Assembly: GCA_903848795.1 (NCBI GenBank)
Contig: CAINHC010000013.1
Coordinates: 1 to 39,141, forward strand
DNA from: an uncultured bacterium
Lineage (GTDB): Bacteria; Patescibacteriota; Minisyncoccia; Phycocordibacterales; CAIZLB01
Reading direction: 5' to 3'
DNA length: 39,141 nucleotides
Position numbers and translations under genes: made by a program. Under the pieces are notes generated by a model. That model searched no databases, was not told the origin of the DNA, and saw only the letters and a program-made list of their open reading frames with translations. Within the stretch, counting starts at the first letter, position 1, and every line of letters begins with the position of its first letter. Of the stretch, positions 15,295 to 22,120 are shown in pieces.

Positions 15295-16437
15295 ATGAAG
15301 AAATTTACGGCTGGTATTTATACGAATCAAGACCAATATAAAAGCTTTTTGCCGTCTTTGGTGAATGTACCTTTTGAGTGGGAGGATAGGGGAATAGACA
15401 TGCTCTTAAGTGAAGCAATGAGGTATCTTGGTGAGCTAAATGCTTATTCCAAGCTTATTCCTGATGTTGATTTCTTTATAAAAATGCATATAGCTAAGGA
15501 AGCTAATGCTTCTAGTGTTATAGAGGGTACAAATACAAATTTGGATGAAGCTTTATCTCCAGAAGTGGAAATTGCTCCAGAAAAGAAGGATGACTGGTCA
15601 GAGGTTCAAAACTATATAAAGGCTTTAAATTTTTCTATTAATGAAATAAATACAGAAGGAAGACCTCCATTTTCAATGAGGCTTCTTAAGGATACTCATA
15701 AAATACTTTTAGATGGTGTTAGAGGTTTTACAAAACTACCTGGGGAGGTTAGAACAAGTCAAAACTGGATTGGAGGGTCATCTTTGAAAGATGCTGTTTA
15801 TATTCCTCCACATCATACTGATGTTCCAGATCTTTTGGGTGATTTAGATAGGTTTTGGCATAATAAAAAATTGGAGATTCCTGAATTAATAAAAATAGGT
15901 ATTGGACATTATCAATTGGAATCAATCCACCCCTTCTTGGATGGTAATGGACGTATTGGAAGACTCGCAATTGTTCTTCATCTTATAAGTCTGGGGATAT
16001 TACAAAAACCAACTCTTTATATTTCGCAATTTTTTGAAAAAAATCGCGCGCAATATTATGATGCATTATCTAGAGTTAGAGCGTCTAATGATATAGAACA
16101 CTGGCTAAAGTTTTTCTTGAATGGTGTTGCTGAGACGGCAAAAGATTCCAGAGAGACTCTTGAGAGAATAATAGATTTGAGAAAGAAATATGAAGATTCT
16201 ATTGAGTCTGGAATGGGAATAAAAAGACAAAAACTTGGTAAAGATTTACTGAGGAAGCTTTTTGCTAAACCAATTGTTACAATTAATGATATCAAGGACC
16301 TGGTGCCAATGACTTTCCCTACAGCAAATTCAATCGCTAAGGATTTCCAAAGACTGGGAATTTTTGAGGAAAAGACAGGAAGAAAGAAAGATCGTATTTT
16401 CTATTTAAGAGAATATTTGGATTTATTTAATAAATAA
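15295..16437 (+). CDS. Class II Fic protein with C-terminal winged helix
   Basis: A Fic enzyme that transfers AMP (or another NMP) from a nucleotide to a protein hydroxyl. The catalytic motif is complete, HPFLDGNGRIGR (H212-R223). An inhibitory helix S-S-V-I-E-G (S73-E77) lies N-terminal to the core, which defines class II: the Glu blocks ATP binding until relieved. The N-terminal Fic_N region has WEDRGIDMLLSEAM. Residues ~310-380 form a winged helix (FPTANSIAKDFQRLGIFEE...RIFYL), suggesting DNA binding or autoregulation through the tandem operators just upstream. It is followed after 15 nt by hsdM. Fic proteins of this type are often found in type I RM loci; the target here is unknown. Confidence 0.9.
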   Translation: MKKFTAGIYTNQDQYKSFLPSLVNVPFEWEDRGIDMLLSEAMRYLGELNAYSKLIPDVDFFIKMHIAKEANASSVIEGTNTNLDEALSPEVEIAPEKKDDWSEVQNYIKALNFSINEINTEGRPPFSMRLLKDTHKILLDGVRGFTKLPGEVRTSQNWIGGSSLKDAVYIPPHHTDVPDLLGDLDRFWHNKKLEIPELIKIGIGHYQLESIHPFLDGNGRIGRLAIVLHLISLGILQKPTLYISQFFEKNRAQYYDALSRVRASNDIEHWLKFFLNGVAETAKDSRETLERIIDLRKKYEDSIESGMGIKRQKLGKDLLRKLFAKPIVTINDIKDLVPMTFPTANSIAKDFQRLGIFEEKTGRKKDRIFYLREYLDLFNK

Positions 16438-16452
16438 TTATAGAATAACAAA

Positions 16453-18441
16453 ATGGAAAACTTTAATCAAAAGACGTCAATGATATGGAATATCGCAGAT
16501 ATTCTTAGAGGTGGATGGAAACAGCATGAATATCAAGATGTTATATTACCAATGGTGGTTTTAAAGCGTTTGGATTCAATACTTGCTGATACAAAGTCCA
16601 AGGTCTTAGAAAAGCACAATGAATATAAGGGAAAAATTCAAGATTTAGATCCAATTCTTAAAAGAACAGCAGGGGTTCCATTTTATAATATTTCTGATTA
16701 TGATTTTAAAACTCTTCTAGGCGAGCCTAAGCAATTAGCTAAAAATTTCAAACAATATATAAACGGTTACAGTAAAAATATTCAAGACATATTTGAAAAA
16801 TTTGATTTCAATAAACAACTAGAAAGATTGGAAGGTGGAGATCTTCTGTTTTATGTTATACAAGAATTAAATAAAGTAGACCTGCATCCATCAAGTGTGG
16901 ATAATTATCAAATGGGTCATGTATTTGAAGAACTACTCAGAAAGTTCTCTGAAATGTCTAACGAGACGGCTGGAGAGCACTACACCCCACGTGATGTGAT
17001 AGGTGTTATGGCAGAATTGCTTTTTGTGCCAGATGTTAAAGATCTTAAAAAACCTCATGTTATAAAAAAGATATATGATCCCGCATGTGGAACAGGAGGT
17101 ATGCTTTCAGTTGCCAAGGATTATATATTAGAAAATATAAACAAAGAAGCTGATATATTTTTGTATGGACAAGAATTAAATTCTGTAACTTATGCCATGG
17201 CTAAGTCAGACATGTTGATTAAGGGTGATAACCCAGATCTAATAAGAGGTGGGGAGAAAGATCATTCAAAAGCAAGTACGCTGTCCAACGATCAATTCTT
17301 TGGGGAGGTCTATGATTATGGGTTGAGTAACCCACCCTACGGAGTTGATTGGAAGAAAGACAAGGATGCAGTGGAGAGAGAGGCTACAAAGGGCTATGCG
17401 GGCAGATTTGGCGCAGGAACGCCTCGTATATCAGATGGACAGTTATTGTTCTTACAACACCTTGTATCAAAGATGAAGCCAGAAAAAGACGGCGGATCTA
17501 GAATTGGAATAGTCCATAATGGATCACCCCTCTTTACTGGTGATGCTGGAAGTGGAGAAAGTGAAATCAGAAGATGGATATTAGAGAAGGACTTATTGGA
17601 AACGATAGTTGCCTTGCCTGATCAACTTTTCTATAACACTGGTATAAATACATATCTATGGTTTATCTCAAATAGGAAGCCTGCGAATCGCAAAGGCAAG
17701 GTTCATCTTATAGATGCTAGAAAGTTTTACAAAAAGACTCGAAAAAGCTTAGGTAGTAAGCGTCATGAGATTGATCCTGATTCGAAAAATAAAATAGTTG
17801 ATTTGTATAAAAACTTTGAAGAAGGTGAATTTTCTAAGATATTCAAAACTACAGATTTTGCTTATAGGCAAATTACTATTGAAAGACCACTTAAACTTAA
17901 TTTTTCAGTTACAGAAGAAAAGCTAAATAATTTAAATAGTCAAAGCTTTTTTATTAAAGCTAAACAAGAGGATAGAAATAGTATAATCTCCGGGTTGAAA
18001 TTGATGGAAGTTGATAAGATTTACAAGAATAAAGAATCTTTTGAAACAGATTTGATTATTCACCTTAATGGAACCTTAATGTCCAAGGGATTTAGAGAAA
18101 AGGTTATTGATTTTATGTCAGATCGTGATGAAGACGGTATGGTTTGTTTAGATAAAGACGGTAACCCAGAATCTGATAGTGAGCTACGAGATTATGAAAA
18201 TGTAACATACGAGATGGATATAAAGGAATATTTCAACAAAGAAGTTAAACCTTATGTTCCAGACGCTTGGATTAATGAATCTGTTAGGGATCACAAGGAT
18301 GGTAAAATTGGTGTAGTTGGATACGAGATACCATTTACGAGGTTCTTTTATAAATATGAAGCACCAAGAAGTTTGGAGGAAATTGAGAAAGACATTGAGG
18401 AGGTCGAGAATGAATTGTTGGTATTATTAAAACAGCTTTAA
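16453..18441 (+). CDS. hsdM: Type I restriction-modification methyltransferase subunit
   Basis: N6-adenine DNA methyltransferase subunit of a type I RM complex (HsdM2-HsdS, plus HsdR2 for cleavage). It has an N-terminal HsdM_N helical domain (~8-150) and the SAM-binding motif DPACGTGG (D209-G216). The helper segment AGEHYTPRDV (~176) precedes the catalytic NPPY (293-296). A C-terminal charged region with a coiled-coil (EEIEKDIEEVENEL) contacts HsdS. It is full length (662 aa). hsdS is not adjacent: four features (direct repeat, nuclease-like gene, antisense RNA, two unknowns) separate them. Confidence 0.96.
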   Translation: MENFNQKTSMIWNIADILRGGWKQHEYQDVILPMVVLKRLDSILADTKSKVLEKHNEYKGKIQDLDPILKRTAGVPFYNISDYDFKTLLGEPKQLAKNFKQYINGYSKNIQDIFEKFDFNKQLERLEGGDLLFYVIQELNKVDLHPSSVDNYQMGHVFEELLRKFSEMSNETAGEHYTPRDVIGVMAELLFVPDVKDLKKPHVIKKIYDPACGTGGMLSVAKDYILENINKEADIFLYGQELNSVTYAMAKSDMLIKGDNPDLIRGGEKDHSKASTLSNDQFFGEVYDYGLSNPPYGVDWKKDKDAVEREATKGYAGRFGAGTPRISDGQLLFLQHLVSKMKPEKDGGSRIGIVHNGSPLFTGDAGSGESEIRRWILEKDLLETIVALPDQLFYNTGINTYLWFISNRKPANRKGKVHLIDARKFYKKTRKSLGSKRHEIDPDSKNKIVDLYKNFEEGEFSKIFKTTDFAYRQITIERPLKLNFSVTEEKLNNLNSQSFFIKAKQEDRNSIISGLKLMEVDKIYKNKESFETDLIIHLNGTLMSKGFREKVIDFMSDRDEDGMVCLDKDGNPESDSELRDYENVTYEMDIKEYFNKEVKPYVPDAWINESVRDHKDGKIGVVGYEIPFTRFFYKYEAPRSLEEIEKDIEEVENELLVLLKQL

Positions 18442-18442
18442 T

Positions 18443-18516
18443 AATTACTGATCAATTTGCCGGCGTCGGCAAGATGATAAAATATACAATAAAAAATGGA
18501 AAAAATTACTGATCAA
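18443..18516. repeat. 13-bp direct repeat flanking a hairpin
   Basis: AATTACTGATCAA occurs at 18443-18455, just after hsdM, and again at 18504-18516, within the first codons of the next gene (61-bp offset). Between them is a hairpin TTGCCG-GCGT-CGGCAA (18457-18472). The repeat may mark a past insertion or duplication, or be a binding site. A TATACAAT stretch just before the ATG at 18496 may be an internal promoter. Confidence 0.5.
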
Positions 18517-18972
18517 CAATTCAATACCGTAAAGGAAAAAGCTGAAGAACTTTATAAGTCAGTTGGTGAAGTTCACTGTCCTTATTTTGGAGAAAAAATA
18601 ACTTTCAATGCAAAGGGACTAGAACACCTTAAATTCAAAGAGAAAAATCATGCAAGATCTAGTGACGATCAATACATGAGATTAAAATTACTCAAACTTG
18701 CACCCGAGGTAATAAAATTATCTAAAACTATTCAAGGTATTTCTGAACAGAAAGTCTTTGAATTAAATAGAAGTAATCATAGAAATGAACGTAAACTAGT
18801 TGATGCGGTTTACTATGAGTTTATAGCAATAATTGAAAATTCAAGAGTTAGGGTTATTGTCAAACAGATCGGTACAGCTCCTAAATATTTTTGGAGTGTG
18901 ATACCTTTTTGGAAGGTAAACAAAGATAATGGTAAAAGGAGATTCCATTACGGAAGTCCTGAAAATGATTAA
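18496..18972 (+). CDS. Hypothetical protein, possible BECR-type nuclease
   Basis: A 158-residue soluble protein. The layout CPYFGEKITFNAKGLEHLKFK (~28-48), a DDQYMRLKLLKLAPEVI helix, and paired strands FIAIIENSRVRVIVKQI with KYFWSVIPFW at the C-terminus resembles barnase-EndoU-colicin E5/D-RelE (BECR, phage-associated PBECR) nucleases. In those, a His in a GxxHL-like segment and basic residues on the last strands form the active site. I am not certain of the family. If correct it would be an RNase or DNase toxin placed between hsdM and the rest of the island. A convergent candidate RNA (minus strand) ends just past its stop codon. Confidence 0.5.
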   Translation: MEKITDQQFNTVKEKAEELYKSVGEVHCPYFGEKITFNAKGLEHLKFKEKNHARSSDDQYMRLKLLKLAPEVIKLSKTIQGISEQKVFELNRSNHRNERKLVDAVYYEFIAIIENSRVRVIVKQIGTAPKYFWSVIPFWKVNKDNGKRRFHYGSPEND

Positions 18973-19004
18973 AAATATGATATATAAAAATGTACAAAAT
19001 AATA

Positions 19005-19218
19005 CAACAAAAAACACCGCTTTTGGCGATGTCCTTTGTTGGCACTTGGCTACGGTTTGGATAAACATTGACCGTGAGAGGGCAAGCCCATCCAAGCGCC
19101 ACATACAGTGTACAAAATTCTCCGGAGAAAATCAAGTAATGCAAAAACCTAGCATTTTACTAGGTCTTGCGGAACGTAATCCCGAATCCACGGGTAGGAC
19201 GGTCAAGATGATCGTATC
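19005..19218 (-). ncRNA. Candidate structured RNA on the minus strand within the RM island
   Basis: This gap is GC-richer than its neighbours and packed with stems. On the minus strand it ends in a textbook terminator: stem 19015-19020 with 19026-19031, loop, then TTTTTTGTTG. A 10-bp stem (19040-19049 with 19092-19101) encloses hairpins at 19052-19056/19071-19075 and 19080-19082/19087-19089. Others lie at 19118-19129 (palindrome), 19141-19152/19160-19170, 19181-19184/19191-19194 and 19199-19205/19209-19215. In the terminator and the 10-bp stem the imperfect pair is A-C if read as plus but G-U if read as minus, favouring the minus strand; the hairpin at 19199-19215 shows the reverse. A TATATTATATAG stretch just upstream (19219-19230) is a plausible -10. 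The segment 19057-19062 can also pair with 19090-19095, competing with the 10-bp stem. Family not recognised. Confidence 0.5.
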
Positions 19219-19255
19219 TATATAATATATTGATTTTTATAAAAAACAAGAAACT

Positions 19256-19738
19256 ATGAAAATAAACCTAACAAAAAAACAATATGAGGCACTAGTCAAA
19301 GCTGTATATCTAGGCAATTGGATGGCTAACGCACACAGAACAGGACGACCTAATGATCCTCACAAAAAAGAATATAATGAAATTGCTGATTATATTTATT
19401 CTCTATCAACAGAGTTTGGTCTACCTGATAATTATGAATATGAAGTTGAATTTAGCGATGGACCATATGGGACATCAGAAGTTGAAGGACTTCATGAAGA
19501 ATATGATGAAGATAGTTTTTGGAGTGAAATACCAGAGAGACTTGGAACAAGGGACTTTTTAAAGAAATATTCTAAAAAAGAAAGAGAAAAAATGACTGAA
19601 GAGGAACACTTCATCAAAATGCAAGAATGTATTATTCCGTGGGAAGAAGAAATTGATGATAATGGTATTGATAGATTGGAAATAAAGGAAGATGGGATTA
19701 AGGTCGAGGGAGAGTTGTTGGATTTATTAAAGAAATAA
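19256..19738 (+). CDS. Hypothetical acidic protein of the RM operon
   Basis: A 160-residue strongly acidic protein that I cannot assign. It starts MKINLTKKQYEALVKAVYLGNWMANAHR and continues with Asp/Glu-rich segments (HEEYDEDSFW, PWEEEIDDNG). No membrane or signal sequence. A perfect TATAAT (19221-19226) lies 29 nt upstream, so this may be the first gene of the tight block 19256-26239. Its acidity might suit DNA mimicry or binding to a basic partner such as HsdS, but this is only a guess. The next gene starts 4 nt after its stop. Confidence 0.65.
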   Translation: MKINLTKKQYEALVKAVYLGNWMANAHRTGRPNDPHKKEYNEIADYIYSLSTEFGLPDNYEYEVEFSDGPYGTSEVEGLHEEYDEDSFWSEIPERLGTRDFLKKYSKKEREKMTEEEHFIKMQECIIPWEEEIDDNGIDRLEIKEDGIKVEGELLDLLKK

Positions 19739-19742
19739 ATAT

Positions 19743-20156
19743 ATGGATAAAAAATTAAGAAAATATATTATAGAGATATTGAGAACAAAATCGTCGGCTG
19801 TAGCGATATCCGATTTTGAAGAAATACTACTTAATGACTATGGTTGGACTAAAAAAGAGCGAAAAACACTCAAGGTTTTTAAAAAAGTTGATGCAAATAT
19901 TTTTCATATAATAAATGTTTTAGAAGGTGAACGTCTAATTAGTAAAGTAGATGTTCCTTATACTTCATTTTCTCTAGAAGATGGTATAAAAAAAGATATT
20001 GTTAAATGTATTGAATTAACAGCGGTAGGATATAAAGAATTTGACCCCTTTTATAAAAAGCTCTGGGGATTTCTTAATAATGATTTTGCAAAATTACTCA
20101 GTTTAGTTTCTTTATTATTAAGTATTGTTGCTACGCTGATAAGTATTTATAAATAA
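19743..20156 (+). CDS. Hypothetical protein with winged-helix-like head and membrane anchor
   Basis: A 137-residue protein. Residues ~1-85 look like a winged helix (RKYIIEILRTKSSAVAISDFEEIL, FHIINVLEGERLISK). A single hydrophobic helix at the C-terminus (~113-134, LLSLVSLLLSIVATLISIY) would anchor it to the membrane with the head in the cytoplasm. No named family recognised. It is embedded in the RM operon with 4- and 1-nt spacers, immediately before hsdS. A membrane-tethered domain in a defence operon could sense or act at the envelope during phage entry, which is speculative. Confidence 0.6.
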   Translation: MDKKLRKYIIEILRTKSSAVAISDFEEILLNDYGWTKKERKTLKVFKKVDANIFHIINVLEGERLISKVDVPYTSFSLEDGIKKDIVKCIELTAVGYKEFDPFYKKLWGFLNNDFAKLLSLVSLLLSIVATLISIYK

Positions 20157-20157
20157 C

Positions 20158-21429
20158 ATGCAAAAATTAAAACTTACAAAAAGATACGAAAAATATCCTG
20201 AATATAAAGATTCTGGAGTTGAGTGGTTGGGGAAGATTCCAGAGGGATGGAAAATCAATAAGCTTAAAAGGCTTTTTGACTTTCAATCTGGAGATGGTTT
20301 TCCTGATAATTTACAGGGTGGTCAAAATGGAGATATCCCGTTCATGAAAGTAAGTGATATAAATGGTATAGATCGTTATATTACTACTTCAAATAACTAT
20401 GTTGATTTTAAAACTGTAAAAAAAGAATCATGGCATTTAATCCCAATAGGTTCTATTTTAATGCCTAAAATTGGTGCGGCTCTTGGAAAAAATCACAGAA
20501 AGGTTAATTTAGTGCCTGTTTGTATTGATAATAATATGCTTGCTGTAACACCTAAAAATATTGTTTCTGAATACGGTTTCTGGATTTGGAAAATGTTGAA
20601 TATGTCAGATTTTGAAAACATTTCATCTGTACCATCGGTAAATATTGAATTGTTGCGTAATTATATATGCTTAATACCAAGTGATAAAGATCAGGAAAAG
20701 ATGTCTTTTTATCTTGATAAAAAGACAGACTTAATTGATAAAATTATAGAGAAAAAACAAAAACAAATAGACAAACTAAAAGAAAAAAGAAACTCCGTAA
20801 TTAATACCTTGATTATTAATGCCGATGGTAAAATAGGAAAACTAAAAAATTACATATACTTAAACCCTTCAAAGAAAATAGTTTCAGTAAATAGTCCTGA
20901 AGATACAGTTTCCTTTGTTCCCATGGAAGCAATTTCTGAATTAGGCGAACTGCAGCTACAAGAGAGAAAATATAAAGATGTCAGTAGTGGATTTACATAC
21001 TTTCGAAATGGAGATGTTGTTCTAGCAAAAATTACTCCTTGTTATGAGAACGGTAAAGCGGGTGTAATGAAAAGTTTGAAAAATGGTTTTGGGTTTGGTA
21101 CTACAGAATTTATGGTTATGAGACCAAATAGCAGTATTCTTGCCGATTTTCTTTATTACGTAATATTCTCAGATAAATTCAGAAAGATGGGTGAGGTTGA
21201 AATGAGAGGAACTGCTGGACAAAAGCGAGTAACATCTTCGTTTGTGATGAACTATGAACTATCTATTCCTGATATTAAGACTCAAGAAAGGATTATCATG
21301 GAGTTGAATAAAAAAATGAAGATATTTGGTGTATCTATAGCTAAAGCTGAAAAATCAATCTCATATTTGAAGGAATTCAAAGAATCTCTAATTTTCAACG
21401 TAGTAACTGGCAAAATTAAAATTAATTAA
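20158..21429 (+). CDS. hsdS: Type I restriction-modification specificity subunit
   Basis: The DNA-recognition subunit, with two target-recognition domains. TRD1 (~15-190) opens with the family hallmark YKDSGVEWLGKIPEGW and is followed by the first conserved coiled-coil (DLIDKIIEKKQKQIDKLKEKR, ~190-212). TRD2 (~220-385) is followed by the second coiled-coil (AKAEKSISYLKEFKESLI) and a normal end (VVTGKI). It is full length (423 aa) and specifies an asymmetric bipartite site whose sequence cannot be predicted here. It starts 1 nt after the preceding stop. No inverted repeats or second hsdS copy are seen, so no sign of specificity switching in this window. Confidence 0.95.
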   Translation: MQKLKLTKRYEKYPEYKDSGVEWLGKIPEGWKINKLKRLFDFQSGDGFPDNLQGGQNGDIPFMKVSDINGIDRYITTSNNYVDFKTVKKESWHLIPIGSILMPKIGAALGKNHRKVNLVPVCIDNNMLAVTPKNIVSEYGFWIWKMLNMSDFENISSVPSVNIELLRNYICLIPSDKDQEKMSFYLDKKTDLIDKIIEKKQKQIDKLKEKRNSVINTLIINADGKIGKLKNYIYLNPSKKIVSVNSPEDTVSFVPMEAISELGELQLQERKYKDVSSGFTYFRNGDVVLAKITPCYENGKAGVMKSLKNGFGFGTTEFMVMRPNSSILADFLYYVIFSDKFRKMGEVEMRGTAGQKRVTSSFVMNYELSIPDIKTQERIIMELNKKMKIFGVSIAKAEKSISYLKEFKESLIFNVVTGKIKIN

Positions 21430-21438
21430 ATATAAAGT

Positions 21439-22116
21439 ATGTCAAAAACAACACAAAAACAACCAAATGTATGTTTATCAGCAAGAACTGTTGGTGTTCT
21501 AAAACCAATATTCGATCCCGAACAAAAGGGATTCAAAGCCCCTGAAATTATTGTTTACGGTACAGGATTTTGGATTAAAAATAAAAAAGTATTTATTACA
21601 TGTGCACATGTCGTTCAGCATATTCTTGGTGCGCCAATTGAATTAGCTGGAATGCTCGTTGTCGGTGGTAATGGAGTTGAATACAAGAAGGCAACAATAG
21701 CCGCTATTGATTTTGCACATGATATTGCAGTATTAAGCATTGAAGCAGATGAAAATTATATAAACACCCAATCTATAAATGGACTTGAAATAAATGAAGA
21801 GGAGATTGAAGTAGGAGAAAAGGTCGGCTACGCAGGATTTCCTCTAGGTAATCAATTGCTAAACCAAAAGCACTCGCCGACATATGCAGAGGGGGTTATA
21901 GGTCAAGAAATTATAAGTGTTGACGGACCAAAATGGATTCAAATTTCTGGTCCAGTAGTTGGGGGCTATAGCGGCGGCCCAATTGTTTTAAAGGAAAATG
22001 GAAAAGTTATAGGTATGGTGTCAAATAGTCCGTCGAAAGAGGCTGGTGATGCTGGTATCTTTAAATCTGTTCATGGTAAGCATATAAAAAGTACAGTTGA
22101 ATTAATTGAATCGTAA
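21439..22116 (+). CDS. Trypsin-like serine protease in the RM operon
   Basis: A 225-residue chymotrypsin-fold protease with the full triad visible: His57 in ITCAHVV, Asp95 in AHDIAVLSI and Ser178 in VGGYSGGPIV. There is no signal peptide or membrane helix and no PDZ domain, so it is expected to act in the cytoplasm, unlike DegP/HtrA. It lies between hsdS and hsdR with 9- and 4-nt spacers, so its expression is tied to the RM subunits. It could cleave HsdR to control restriction, activate a neighbouring effector, or cut phage or host proteins. None of these is shown by the sequence. No catalytic residue is missing. Confidence 0.88.
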   Translation: MSKTTQKQPNVCLSARTVGVLKPIFDPEQKGFKAPEIIVYGTGFWIKNKKVFITCAHVVQHILGAPIELAGMLVVGGNGVEYKKATIAAIDFAHDIAVLSIEADENYINTQSINGLEINEEEIEVGEKVGYAGFPLGNQLLNQKHSPTYAEGVIGQEIISVDGPKWIQISGPVVGGYSGGPIVLKENGKVIGMVSNSPSKEAGDAGIFKSVHGKHIKSTVELIES

Positions 22117-22120
22117 AAAT

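Noticed and set aside
18929-19225. 98-residue plus-strand reading frame across the gap after the possible nuclease gene
   Set aside because: It begins inside that gene in another frame, has unlikely composition, and lies over multiple RNA-like stems and a minus-strand terminator.
22106-22120. TTG start for hsdR overlapping the protease gene
   Set aside because: The ATG at 22121, 4 nt after the protease stop, fits the operon spacing and HsdR N-termini better.
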